A stretch of DNA of 64,000 bases. Origin: Synechococcus sp. C9. GTDB taxonomy: Bacteria > Cyanobacteriota > Cyanobacteriia > Gloeomargaritales > Gloeomargaritaceae. The notes under the pieces were generated by a model, which saw only the letters and a list, made by a program, of their open reading frames with translations, made no database searches and was not told where the DNA came from. Below, one piece after another: positions 1 to 8,306 of the stretch. The stretch lies in NCBI RefSeq assembly GCF_022984075.1, contig NZ_JALAAD010000001.1, forward strand, positions 2,398,455 to 2,462,454. Direction: 5' to 3'. The translations under genes and the position numbers were made by a program. The first letter of the stretch is position 1. Every line of letters begins with the position of its first letter.

Positions 1-930
1 CCCCGCCACCGTGCCCGCCTGCTGTCCCACCTCCTCCACAATCCCCGGCACGTACTCCCCCATCGTCTCCAGCCAAGTGAACCCCAGCGCCGAAGCCGCC
101 CCATAAATAATCCCATCCAACGGTTCCACCACCCCAATCCGGGAGCGTGCCCGCAGTGGCAGGAGCATCCCCAGCCCCCAAAATAGGAAAATTGGCAGAG
201 CTTTTAATAATTCCTCCAACAACCCCGCCCCAAAAAAATGGGACGTAAATTGCACCGTAAAACTCTGGCTACTCGCATTCAAATTCCCTGGTAAAATTTC
301 TCGAAAAATTAACACAAACAAGCTCCAGACCGGGCTAACCAAAAGTATGACCGTCATTAACCCCACCAAGACCATCGCCCACCAGGGTTTGGATTTACCA
401 CAGAGTTGATAAATAAAATAAAACCCACCGATCCCCAACAAAAACGCCAAACAGGCATTAAATAAGGTCGGATTCCCAATCGTGGAAAATAAAATAATGA
501 CCCCAATTACCGTCACCGCCGCCGGTACCAAATGGGCTTTGTGCGCTAGAGCCTGCCCACTCCCCAGCACCGGAATCAACTGGCTCAAACTCAAATCCGT
601 CGAGTCTGCTGGGGTTGCCCCCACACTGATGACTTTGATCTGCGTCCGCCCCAGACGCACCACACTACCACTTTTCAACGGCACCGGCGTACTGCCCAAG
701 CGTTGCCCATCCACCCAAGGGGGATTGGATTCCCGCAGACAACGCAAGTACACCCCTTGCCCATCCCAAGCAATTTCCGCCTGCAATCCCGAAACCGTCG
801 GGTCGCTAAAAACCACATCACACAGATTTGGGTCACGCCCCAAACGGATCACCTGGGACGGATTTCCCATAGCCATTTCGCGGCGATGGATGCGGTTATC
901 TGCCTGCCATTCCAGGATAATCATGGGCAT
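1..930 (-). CDS. FHA domain-PrsW family intramembrane protease, C-terminus cut by window edge
   Basis: The visible 310 codons begin at an ATG and run off the left edge. Residues ~20-100 look like a forkhead-associated (phosphothreonine-binding) domain: a LGRDPN strand, then a VSGLQAEI segment in place of the usual SRxHA, then a VDGQRL turn. Several hydrophobic segments follow. Next come LLEELLKALPIF and, about 40 residues later, EPLDGIIYGAASALGF, which resemble the glutamate motif and following helix of PrsW-type membrane proteases (CAAX/Abi clan). Known PrsW proteins cleave anti-sigma factors in the membrane. Fusion to FHA suggests that recognition of a phosphorylated partner controls proteolysis; that part is inference. 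The gene is divergent from ssrA. Family assignment is fairly secure, substrate unknown. Confidence 0.75.
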   Translation of the reverse strand, partial: MPMIILEWQADNRIHRREMAMGNPSQVIRLGRDPNLCDVVFSDPTVSGLQAEIAWDGQGVYLRCLRESNPPWVDGQRLGSTPVPLKSGSVVRLGRTQIKVISVGATPADSTDLSLSQLIPVLGSGQALAHKAHLVPAAVTVIGVIILFSTIGNPTLFNACLAFLLGIGGFYFIYQLCGKSKPWWAMVLVGLMTVILLVSPVWSLFVLIFREILPGNLNASSQSFTVQFTSHFFGAGLLEELLKALPIFLFWGLGMLLPLRARSRIGVVEPLDGIIYGAASALGFTWLETMGEYVPGIVEEVGQQAGTVAG

Positions 931-1002
931 GGTTGATACGCCTTTCAATTATGACCCGTTCCATCCCCAAACTTCCAACCCCCACAGGCTAAATTTTTGG
1001 TC

Positions 1003-1008
1003 TATAAT
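1003..1008 (+). promoter_or_regulatory. Likely -10 box of the tmRNA gene
   Basis: A perfect TATAAT lies 15 nt upstream of the mature tmRNA 5' end. No good -35 hexamer stands at the expected spacing. Transcription would start a few bases before the mature end, consistent with 5' processing of a precursor. Confidence 0.5.
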
Positions 1009-1022
1009 AAATAATTGCACAA

Positions 1023-1420
1023 GGGGCCGTAATGGTTTCGACGTGTCGGCGAACACGCATCCTGTGATGCAGGCCGAGAGGGAGTCCACTCTCGTAAATC
1101 CAGGCTCAAACCAACGTAACTGCGAACAACATTGTTCCTTTTGCTCGTAAAGCGGCCGTTGTGGTTGCCTAAGAGTCCCTAGTTAGAACTAGACCGACTT
1201 CGAGGCGTTCCTGGTGACACCGTTAATCCTGGAACGTATCCCCCCAACGGTTGCGCTAACTGGATTTGTGCGGTTGCCGGTTAGCTAAGCCTGAACCGTA
1301 AGCCCCTGGTCAGTTTGGGACAAAACTGGCTCCTGGTGTCTGGGTCAAGGCACCTATGCCTGTGAATGAGTGGGACGTTAATACCCGATACGGACAGCGG
1401 TTCGATTCCGCTCGGCTCCA
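1023..1420 (+). ncRNA. ssrA: tmRNA (transfer-messenger RNA), one-piece form
   Basis: The 5' end GGGGCCGTAATGGTTTCGAC is diagnostic of tmRNA. It pairs with CGGCTCC near the 3' end to form a seven-base acceptor stem with one G-U pair. A TTCGATTCC T-loop precedes it, and discriminator A is the last base. The genome continues TCA, so CCA must be added after processing. The tag frame opens at GCG (1122) and stops at TAA (1170-1172), giving ANNIVPFARKAAVVVA. The start ANNIVPFARKAA is typical of cyanobacteria, while the ending VVVA differs slightly from the common PVAA. With SmpB it rescues stalled ribosomes and marks products for proteolysis. The two halves are in normal order, unlike the permuted two-piece form of some picocyanobacteria. 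Confidence 0.97.
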
Positions 1421-1477
1421 TCAATTCCCAATGAAATTGTGGGGCTGATGGGTGTGCTGTGCAACCCTCTGGTTAAC

Positions 1478-1762
1478 TATAGCCGTCCTAAATGAGAGTG
1501 GAACAGGGGTCGCAGGGGCACCGCCCCCGTATTTGGTTCTGGAAACTTTGTGTTTGCAAATCAAGTAGGATTGCTATAGCAGTCATAACTGAGTATGGCT
1601 ACGTCACGCTGTCGCTATGAGAACAGGGGTACCGCACTCATCCTTGGTTCTGGGGAATATCTATAGCAATCCTAAATGAGAATGGAACAAGGGTCACAGG
1701 GGCACTGCCCCCGTTTTTGGTTCTGGGAAATCTTTGTTCACCAATCAAGTAGGATTGCTATA
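1478..1762 (+). repeat. Three abutting type-A core repeats
   Basis: Two good copies (1478-1578 and 1662-1762) flank a decayed one (1575-1665). Neighbouring copies share TATA at the junctions. Each good copy starts TATAGCMRTCCTAAATGA and ends in the near inverse, ATCAAGTAGGATTGCTATA. In the middle is the core: GGTCGC, GGGGCACCGCCCC hairpin, then TTTGGTTCT. The core points in the same direction as the upstream tmRNA gene. MITE-like size and inverted ends suggest a non-autonomous mobile element. Confidence 0.85.
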
Positions 1763-1813
1763 TTTTATTTAATAACAAAAGTATCTTAGTACCCCTCTCA
1801 AGTACTGTTGATA

Positions 1814-1931
1814 TATAGTCATTCCGTTTTAGAATGCGACACTTTTTAGGTATTTGCAATCGCTCCATTCCTTTCCAGGAGAGGGTTTGTAGGTGAAGGC
1901 GAATGTTGCAAACTTGTTTGAAATGACTATA
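1814..1931. repeat. Type-D MITE-like element (TATAGTCATT ends)
   Basis: This element of about 118 bp begins TATAGTCATTCCG and ends AAATGACTATA, the near inverse complement. It does not contain the GGTCGC core. A partial copy in opposite orientation lies at 62703-62754, sharing GAATGCGA and TTTTTTAGGTATTTG blocks, and a weak relative lies near 17224. It is therefore a separate repeat family. Confidence 0.65.
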
Positions 1932-1958
1932 ATTACTTAAGTATAAGATTATCGTATT

Positions 1959-2082
1959 AGGGGCACCTCTATAAATTCAAGGTTAGCGGTCGCAGGGGGG
2001 CACCCCCGCCCTTGGTTTTGACTAATATGGGCATTCCCACGATGGGATTGATGATTGGTTCAAATAAATAGAGATTTCCTTA
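1959..2082 (+). repeat. Type-B core repeat
   Basis: The left end GGGGCACCTCTATAAATTC leads through GTTAGCGGTCGC into the GC hairpin and TTGGTTTT. The right arm carries ATGGGCATTCCCACGATGGG and AAATAAATAGAGA, the degenerate inverse of the left end. The same arm pair recurs at 7281, 13190 (right half) and 52491. Confidence 0.75.
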
Positions 2083-2135
2083 AGGTATCGCTAGTATTCC
2101 CAAAAATTTGGCTGGGAGCCTTATAGATTTGATGC

Positions 2136-2236
2136 TATAGCAGTCCTAAATAAGAATAGAATAGTGGTCGCAGGGGCACCGCCCCCGTACTTGGTTCTGG
2201 AGAATTTCTGTTTGTTAATCAAGTAGGATTGCTATA
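2136..2236 (+). repeat. Type-A core repeat upstream of the broken ATPase gene
   Basis: A full-length copy with TATAGCAGTCCTAAATAAG and GGATTGCTATA ends. It lies about 50 bp before the ATPase start, so it probably carries or displaces the promoter of that gene. Confidence 0.85.
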
Positions 2237-2287
2237 TGTGATGTTATGGTATGTTAGGAATACTTTTTTTTATTGCCCCGACCCACC

Positions 2288-2680
2288 ATGACCAGTACCC
2301 AACCCCGTCCTACCCAAGGTTTTGCACAATCTATTCCAGTTTCTGCCAGTATTTCCGTTGAACAAATTCATTACCAAGTCAAGCATTGGTTGCCCGGGCG
2401 GTTTCGTCTGTATGTGCCCCAGGTGGCCTACGACGAGTCCTATCGGCGGCGGTTGGAACAGGGGTTGACGAAGGTGCTGGGGGTGCAGGAGGTGCGGGTG
2501 AACCCGGATGCCCGGGCGGTGGTGGTGGACTATAACCCGGATATGCCGGTGGCGCAGGTGCAGGAGGAGATTTTCGGGGTGATCCAAAATCCGCCAGCCC
2601 ATCTCCAGGGCGCAGTTCCCGCTACCCACGAAATTAACTATGGGGAACCAGTAGTGTTGAATGTCCGTAATAAAACTTAA
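2288..2680 (+). pseudogene. N-terminal fragment of P1B-type ATPase, interrupted by IS
   Basis: Starts at an ATG; an upstream in-frame TTG is less likely. It encodes 120 residues of the original protein, ending at NYGE. The insertion sequence then adds an unrelated tail to a stop at 2680. Residues ~35-90 (KHWLPGRFRLYVPQ ... VRVNPDARAVVVDYNP) have the fold pattern of an HMA-like domain but no CxxC metal site. This type is seen at the N-terminus of some P1B ATPases. Removing the IS and one 9-bp duplication joins this frame exactly to the downstream fragment, giving a 755-residue protein. Confidence 0.85.
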
Positions 2681-3735
2681 CATAAGGGGTCAGGGTTATC
2701 CTACGAGCGGCTCTACCCCTACGAGTTCCATGAAGCTACAGTGTCGGCCTATTTCTATTTGTAAATATCGCAACTTGTCAATCAATTCATAGGTCTTATT
2801 GTGACCTATCTCCAGCAATCTTAAAATTAGATAACCAATCAATACGGCATAAATCTGTAGCCGCACACCATTCTCATTCTTGGTAATGATTCTATCCAAT
2901 TTCAAGTGCATCTTTAGTGCCTTCCAAAGCAACTCAATTCGCCAGCGCAAACGATAGGCTGAACAAATCTCTTCATCCGTCATCGAAGTCACGTTAGTCG
3001 CTAGCCTATATTCTGTGTTTTCCTCTTCATTAAAAAATTGAATTACCCGAATATCCGGATTGTCAGGTTGCAACTTCATATTATTTCTAATCCGCACAAT
3101 AAACAATGTATTTCGTTTACACATTTCGTCCATTAATTTCCAGGAAGCAAAACCCCTATCCATGATACCAACGGCATTCTCAGGTATCGTCCCAATCACA
3201 AGATGCCCAATTTTATGGTCATTAGTCTTTCCAAATATAATTGATTCGTCACCGATATTGCCCTCATTTATATCCAGGCCAAGCGTCAATTTTACCTGCT
3301 TGTAGTGCCAGAATAATTTGCTGGTCAGGGTGATAATGGTAGAATCTAATGGGAATAAGTGCTTAAATTCACCTTGATGATGTTTAAGCCGTTTTTGCAG
3401 TTCTCTTAGGATCACTTGAAACGGCTCGGTGCTACGATGTTTACACGCCTTAGAAAACGTTGATATGTCAACTTTAAAATTGAGATGATTCAAGAGGAAG
3501 AATAAGCCCCGCATGGTGGCGACTCTTGCATCTAAAATGAAGTGCATCCATATGAGTACAAACAAGCGAGTATCCAAGACTGGATAGTCGTTTTTGGGAA
3601 GAAGGTTCAGCAAGGGCTTGATAAGTCCCTGAATTTGTCGTCTCATAAAAATACTGTTACTCGTGGTTTCTACCAATCTAAAATACCATTTTTAGTCTCC
3701 CTTTTCCACCCTTTCGTTAACATTCAACACTACTG
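2649..3735 (-). mobile_element. IS4-family insertion sequence, copy 1 (1,087 bp)
   Basis: Both ends carry CAGTAGTGTTGAATGT in inverted orientation. The element is flanked by a perfect 9-bp direct repeat, ATGGGGAAC (2640-2648 and 3736-3744), showing a true transposition event. The single transposase gene reads on the minus strand. A second copy of identical length lies at 52567-53653 in the opposite orientation. The intact duplication and matching translations mean the insertion is recent. Confidence 0.95.
2696..3676 (-). CDS. IS4-family DDE transposase, copy 1
   Basis: 326 residues. Catalytic landmarks: FPLDSTII (first Asp), GIMDRGFAS (second Asp), and YRLRWRIELLWKALK. The last fits the IS4 signature Y-x2-R-x3-E-x6-K and contains the catalytic Glu. 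The reading frame opens at TTG; an ATG lies ten codons further in, and either could be the start. It catalyses cut-and-paste movement of the surrounding element. The protein is identical to copy 2 at 52626-53606, so both are probably functional. Confidence 0.93.
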   Translation of the reverse strand: MVETTSNSIFMRRQIQGLIKPLLNLLPKNDYPVLDTRLFVLIWMHFILDARVATMRGLFFLLNHLNFKVDISTFSKACKHRSTEPFQVILRELQKRLKHHQGEFKHLFPLDSTIITLTSKLFWHYKQVKLTLGLDINEGNIGDESIIFGKTNDHKIGHLVIGTIPENAVGIMDRGFASWKLMDEMCKRNTLFIVRIRNNMKLQPDNPDIRVIQFFNEEENTEYRLATNVTSMTDEEICSAYRLRWRIELLWKALKMHLKLDRIITKNENGVRLQIYAVLIGYLILRLLEIGHNKTYELIDKLRYLQIEIGRHCSFMELVGVEPLVG

Positions 3736-3746
3736 ATGGGGAACGA

Positions 3747-5651
3747 TTGGGATTACCCGTTTTGGGCTTGGTTTTGAGTTTGGCGCTGATGGTGGGGTTC
3801 CCGATCCCGGAACTTCTGGTGGCGGGGTTGATTTTTGTGGCGGCGGTGCCGGTATTCCAACGGGCATGGGCGGGGATCGTCGAGGAACATCAGTTGAATA
3901 TTGACTTTTTGGATGCGTTGGCGTTGAGTGCCCATACCTTACAAGGTCATTACTTTGCCCCGACGTTCATGCTGAATTTGATCGAGGGCGGCGAGGTGAT
4001 CCGGGATATGACGGCACGGGGGACGGACAGGGCCAGCCTGGACTTGTTGGATTGTTTGAACCAGACGGTGCGGGTGGAGCGGGGCGGTCAAGAGGTGGAA
4101 ATTTCCGTGCGGGCGGTGGTGCCGGGGGACCATGTGCTGGTCTATCCGGGGGATCAGATTCCGGTGGATGGCTATCTCCTGCGGGGGACGGTGGTGGTGG
4201 ACCAGTGCAAGCTCACTGGGGAATCGGTGCCGGTGCGCCGGGAGGTGGGGGATGAGGTGTTTGCCTCAACGATGGTGGTGGACGGGACGGCCTGTATTTT
4301 GACGGAGCGGACGGGGAATGAAACCCGGGCGGGGATGATTGTGTCCCTGATGGAATCGGCACCGGTGCATGACACCCGGGTGGAAAATTATGCGGCCTTG
4401 GTAGCGAATCAGGCGGTGGTGCCCACGTTGCTGATCGGCGGGGCGGTGTGGGGGTTCACCGGGGATACCCAGCGGGCGATTGCCTTGATTACCTTGGATT
4501 TTGGGACGGGGATTCGGGTGTCGGTGCCGACGGCGATTCTTTCGGCCTTGACCTATGCGGCACGCAATGGGGTCTTTATCCGCAGTGGGCGGGCGATTGA
4601 GATGTTGGCTCGGGTGGATGCGGTGGTGTTTGACAAAACCGGTACCTTGACCCGGGGACAGGCAACGGTGACGGAGGTACGGCTGGCTGACGGCTGTATG
4701 GACACGGTGGCGGGGGTGTTGGAGTTGGCGGCGACGGCGGAGCAGGGGTTGACCCATCCGGTGGCGGAAGCGATTGTGCGTCATGCCCGGGAAAAAGGCA
4801 TTGAACCGGGGAGTTGCGAAAGTTGGGAATACCGGGTGGGCATGGGGGTGGTGGCGGTGATCCGGGAACGGGAAATCCTGGTGGGCAGTCACCGGCTGAT
4901 GGCGCAGATGGGGGTGGCGGTGCAGAGTTTTGAGGAGGCACACCCGGAGATTAAAACCGGCAGTTATTCCCCCGTGTATGTAGCCGCTGATGGCATCCTG
5001 CTGGGGGTGATTTTGTACCGTGACCCCCTGCGCTCGGAAACCCCCTCGGTGATTCGGGAATTGAAAGCCCTGGGGATCACGCCCTATATGCTCAGCGGCG
5101 ATGTGAAACGGGTCGCCTATGCGGTGGCGGCGGAGGTGGGGATTGCGCCAGGGCAGGTGTATGGGGAGGCGTTCCCGGAGCGGAAGGTGGAGGTGGTGAA
5201 AGACATCCATGACCAGGGACGGGTGGTGGCGTTCTGCGGGGATGGGATCAACGATTCGGCGGCTTTGGCCTATGCGGATGCGTCCATTTCCTTTGGGGGG
5301 GCGACGGATATTGCCCGGGAAACGGCGGATGTGGTCTTGATGGAAAATGACCTGCGGGGTTTGATCCAGGCGATCAAGGTGGCGCGGTACACGATGGAGG
5401 TGATCTGGCAAAATACCCTGATCGTGGCGGTTCCCAACCTGGGGGCATTGTTGGCGGGGATTTTCTTCGCCCTCGACCCGATTCTCGCCATCGTGATCAA
5501 CAATGGTTCGGCGATCTTGGCGGAACTGAACGGTCTGCGCCCATTACTCGGGCCGGGGGAAGCATTGCCGGTGCTGTACAGCCACTTGGATCAAGAAGCC
5601 CTGATGATTGAGGAAGAGCATTTGCATCACCAACAGGAGTTGCACAGTTAA
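3747..5651 (+). pseudogene. C-terminal fragment of P1B-type heavy-metal ATPase
   Basis: 634 residues with the complete catalytic core: TGESVPV actuator loop, the phosphorylated DKTGTLT (Asp codon at 4632), THPVAEA (the P1B HP motif), and GDGINDSAAL in the hinge. The membrane helix that should hold CPC/CPx reads TGIRVSVPTAIL, with no cysteine. The last helices have NNGSAILAELNGLRPL. A metal-transporting ATPase with an unusual ion site is likely, but the ion cannot be inferred. The IS has removed the first 120 residues. Internal TTG or ATG codons could still give a truncated protein, though none has a clear ribosome site. A short tail of acidic and His residues ends the protein. Confidence 0.85.
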
Positions 5652-5794
5652 ACCATACATAGCAGTCCTATTTGATTAGCGTTAGCTGGTGTGCCATAGG
5701 CATACAAAAACTCCGCAAATGAAGAGGCTTGCCTGTCTTGATGTTTTCCCTTTCCGGGTAGCGTCCCTCCACCAGGACGCAAGGGCAGTCAAGC

Positions 5795-5885
5795 TATAGC
5801 AATCCTACTTGATTTGCAAACAGAAATTCTCCAGAACCAAATACGGGGGCTACGCCCCTGCGACCCATTTTTAGAAGTGCCCTTA
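5795..5885 (-). repeat. Chimeric core repeat: A arm joined to B arm
   Basis: The left end is the type-A terminus TATAGCAATCCTACTTGATT; the right end is the type-B terminus TTTTTAGAAGTGCCCTTA; the shared core lies between. The core reads on the minus strand, in the direction of the neighbouring minus-strand gene, whose stop is 28 nt away. Degenerate A-like sequence precedes it near 5665. The rest of the 5652-5912 gap has no gene. Confidence 0.8.
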
Positions 5886-5912
5886 ATTTGGTTGGCAATC
5901 TGGGAGATAGTT

Positions 5913-6560
5913 TCAATATAAAATTGACTCTAATTGTGATGATTTGCTAAGGTGATCGGGGGGATACACTGGTTCGGGAATCAGCATGACCCGCACTTTT
6001 GGTAAGGATGTTGTCAAATTTATGCCTGATTTTGCAAATGCTTTTAGCACTAATTCTGTACAGTACAATTCATCATCGCCGTTCCATAAAAACCTATAGT
6101 CAAATCCTTTGCCAATTTGCTGAAGGCTATACTCACGAATAACACGCCTAGCCTTATCATTAATGTTCTTTGCTCGATAAAATCCAACATCTTTTGCATT
6201 ATCTTTGGCGGTAAATGTATCCAGTGGTTCAACAATTACCCCCCCAGCAGATTTACCATTTTGTGGCACTGCATGCACCACGACCAATTCCGATTTATTT
6301 CTAAGAATTATGCCAACGTGGGAAAATCTGGGTAAGTCTCCTTGCGAAAGCACCAAACGGCTAATCATATCTCGCCCAGTTCTAAATACGAGATCACCAT
6401 CAGAAAGTTCCCCGGCAATCACTTTCCAATCAATAGTTTCCTGTTCAAAAGAACTACGGTAGGAATGCTGAACATAGTAAATTCCAAGAGTACAAAGAGT
6501 TAAACATACTATACTACTTCCAAGTATTTTACTTGCCTGCGGTAATTTTCCATTCACCAT
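5913..6560 (-). CDS. YiiX/YaeF-like permuted NlpC/P60 hydrolase, membrane-anchored
   Basis: 215 residues. One hydrophobic segment (~13-30) anchors it or exports it. The rest fits the circularly permuted papain-like family: LSDGDLVFR, then RFSHVGIIL with the catalytic His (H81), a VEPLDTF strand, and DELYCTELV with the catalytic Cys (C167). Relatives are thought to act on cell-wall peptides or on lipids; the substrate here is unknown. The start ATG lies inside the 3' end of the upstream lipoprotein gene (32-nt overlap), so the pair is probably co-translated. A short piece of this gene is duplicated at 7126-7166. Base composition is AT-richer than the surrounding genes, which hints at later acquisition. 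Confidence 0.75.
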   Translation of the reverse strand: MVNGKLPQASKILGSSIVCLTLCTLGIYYVQHSYRSSFEQETIDWKVIAGELSDGDLVFRTGRDMISRLVLSQGDLPRFSHVGIILRNKSELVVVHAVPQNGKSAGGVIVEPLDTFTAKDNAKDVGFYRAKNINDKARRVIREYSLQQIGKGFDYRFLWNGDDELYCTELVLKAFAKSGINLTTSLPKVRVMLIPEPVYPPDHLSKSSQLESILY

Positions 6561-6912
6561 CTTCTTTTATTAGTTTTGTATTTTGAAAACTTGGTTCACA
6601 ATCTCCATTAAAAGTTACCTTTGTAGTCCCAGAACGAATCTCTCCACTGCCTTCTAAGTTAACTTCAATTTTTTTAATTCCCCCACATTTTCTGATATTT
6701 TCTGACTCTTTCGATAAGGCAAGAGATAGCTTTCTGTCCCCCAATAAGCCCACTACCTGAACAGATACATATCCTTTTGCTTCAGATATTTTGCCTTTCT
6801 CGAGAGAACGGTAAAATTTCTCGACGGTTGACTCCTCAGAACGCCCACAACTAGCTAATAAAAAAACAGAAACCAGAAAAGCTACTGCCGTCAACCCCTT
6901 TTTATGCTTCAT
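6529..6912 (-). CDS. Small lipoprotein, NTF2-like/DUF4878 type
   Basis: 127 residues. A signal peptide ends in the lipobox LLASC, making C22 the lipidated residue. The mature part (STVEKFYRSLEKGKISEAKGYVS ... GEWKITAGK, read in pieces) has the pattern of DUF4878-type lipoproteins with a small cone-shaped NTF2 fold. No catalytic residues are seen. It is the first gene of a two-gene unit with the YiiX-like hydrolase and may present substrate to it or anchor it; that is inference. Confidence 0.65.
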   Translation of the reverse strand: MKHKKGLTAVAFLVSVFLLASCGRSEESTVEKFYRSLEKGKISEAKGYVSVQVVGLLGDRKLSLALSKESENIRKCGGIKKIEVNLEGSGEIRSGTTKVTFNGDCEPSFQNTKLIKEDGEWKITAGK

Positions 6913-7023
6913 GGTATTCTTTCTCTTAATTCCATAAAAGAATCTTGCCTAGATTACTCACCAACTTTTACCTATTCTTTAGCACTACAAGTATAGCATA
7001 ATTGCTCTCCTGAGTATTTAGTG

Positions 7024-7131
7024 ATAAGCAGAGTTTATATGTAAGCCCGATGAGGGTCTCAACTTCCTTGGAGACCAAGAAGTGTGTTCTCCCATACAGT
7101 TGCAACTGTAAATCGAGGAGAGCCGGATGCT
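7024..7131 (+). mobile_element. Probable group II intron 3' remnant
   Basis: CATACAGTTGCAACTGTAAA followed by CGAGGAGAGCCGGATG strongly resembles the segment that leads from domain IV into domain V of bacterial group II introns, where GAGCCGGATG is the first strand of the domain V hairpin. The second strand (CATGTCCGGTTC-like) is missing. At that point the sequence switches to a copy of part of the gene at 5913-6560. No reverse transcriptase remains. Recognition is from recall of intron sequences, without a covariance-model search. Confidence 0.45.
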
Positions 7132-7166
7132 GTCAAATTTATACCTGTTTTTGCAAATGCCTTTAG
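7126..7166 (+). repeat. Duplicated fragment of the YiiX-like gene
   Basis: GATGCTGTCAAATTTATACC and the following TTTTTGCAAATGCCTTTAG match 6007-6047, inside the neighbouring gene, with about four differences. It is joined directly to the intron remnant. The rest of 6913-7479 holds only this scar and a type-B repeat. Confidence 0.6.
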
Positions 7167-7280
7167 TAAAATTTTTCTCACAAATTAAGTGGGATGACTA
7201 TGGTAAGGCGATGAAAACTAAGGTGAGGTGGTATCCTACAACCCTTGACTTTCTGAGTATAAAATTTTTCCTCACAATTC

Positions 7281-7403
7281 AGGGCAAATCTATAAATTCA
7301 AAGTTAACGTTCGCAGGAGGGCACCCCGCCCTTGGTTCTGGGTAAGATGAGCATTCCCAGGATGGGATTGATGATTGGTTCAAAAAATAAATAGAGGTTC
7401 CCT
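7281..7403 (+). repeat. Type-B core repeat, decayed
   Basis: The left arm AATCTATAAATTCAAAGTTA leads into a mutated core (GTTCGCAGG, GGGCACCCCGCCC) and TTGGTTCTGGG. The right arm carries AGCATTCCCAGGATGGG and AATAAATAGAGG. It lies between divergent genes. Confidence 0.7.
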
Positions 7404-7479
7404 TCAGATGTGATTGCTATATTCGGTTTAATGTTGTATTTATTATTGATTAGGTTAGGATTTACGTTTTCATGGGTTG

Positions 7480-8256
7480 ATGGGTGGGTTGAGGAGATGG
7501 ATAGGGTTGCTTTTGGTTGTGGGATGGGTTATGCCCGCCCAGGCGACCGTCATCATGCGGGTTTTTTTGACCCAGACCGGGGGAACATTACCACTGGGCA
7601 GTTCCACCCCAGCGCAGGTGGTTGACCCCCAGGGGCGTTTGGTGGCCAGTCTTGCGCCTATGGAGCGGGTACAGAGCCAAGCCAGCGGCGGACAGGTGAC
7701 TTTGGGGGGGTACAAAGCCCCTTTTTTGTGGCTCCAACCCAGTGCCGGGGGCTATGTTTATGTGGGCGATGGCTGGTATCGGGGGCGGGTGCTACTGTTG
7801 GCACGCAACGGGTTGAGTGTGATCAATTATGTGGACTTGGAGGAGTATCTGTACAGCGTCGTGGGGGCGGAAATGTACGCCCACTGGCCCGCATCGGCAC
7901 TCCAGGCGCAGGCGGTGGCGGCTCGTTCCTATGCGGTGACCAAACGGATTCGGCCGGTGGATAGGTATTACGATCTGGGGACGACCGAACGGCATCAGGT
8001 TTACAAAGGGGTGCGTTCCGAACAGCCCACCACCCGAGCGGCGGTCAATGCGACCCGGGGGCAAATACTCACCTACAAGGGCGGCGTGGTCTTGACCCAG
8101 TATGCGGCGAATGACAATATCGTTCGGGATGTATTTGGCGGGCGGGGGATGAGTCAGCAGAGGGCGTATGAACTGGCAAAACAGCAGTACAATTACCTGC
8201 AAATTTTGGGGTATTTTTATCCCGGCACCCGGTTGGGGCGGATTCATGGGTATTAG
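7480..8256 (+). CDS. SpoIID/LytB domain exported protein
   Basis: 258 residues. The N-terminus has a signal peptide (basic start, WIGLLLVVGWVMPAQA). A strand-rich region follows, then the SpoIID core: INYVDLEEYLYSVVGAEM, ALQAQAVAARSYAV, a TTERHQVYKG segment, and AVNATRGQILTYKG. In Bacillus, SpoIID is a lytic transglycosylase acting on denuded peptidoglycan. Cyanobacterial relatives are widespread and presumably remodel the wall in the periplasm. The usual C-terminal FCHSGHGVGMSQ block is replaced by RDVFGGRGMSQQRAYELA, a variant of the usual GxGxGMSQ. The ATG is chosen over an in-frame TTG one codon upstream. Confidence 0.85.
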   Translation: MGGLRRWIGLLLVVGWVMPAQATVIMRVFLTQTGGTLPLGSSTPAQVVDPQGRLVASLAPMERVQSQASGGQVTLGGYKAPFLWLQPSAGGYVYVGDGWYRGRVLLLARNGLSVINYVDLEEYLYSVVGAEMYAHWPASALQAQAVAARSYAVTKRIRPVDRYYDLGTTERHQVYKGVRSEQPTTRAAVNATRGQILTYKGGVVLTQYAANDNIVRDVFGGRGMSQQRAYELAKQQYNYLQILGYFYPGTRLGRIHGY

Positions 8257-8306
8257 GGGGGAACTTTTCGCTATGATCAAAGGTGATGTTATGAGGATGA
8301 AAGCTG

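Noticed and set aside
482-1150. Plus-strand frame running into the tmRNA gene
   Set aside because: Overlaps the FHA-PrsW gene in antisense and tmRNA in sense; no protein-like pattern.
2270-2683. Minus-strand frame over the ATPase N-terminus
   Set aside because: Antisense shadow; the plus-strand HMA-like domain is in frame with the rest of the ATPase.
4266-5411. Long open frame (381 codons) on the minus strand over the ATPase fragment
   Set aside because: Composition is His/Pro/Arg-rich as expected from the antisense of a GC-rich real gene; no motif or ribosome site.
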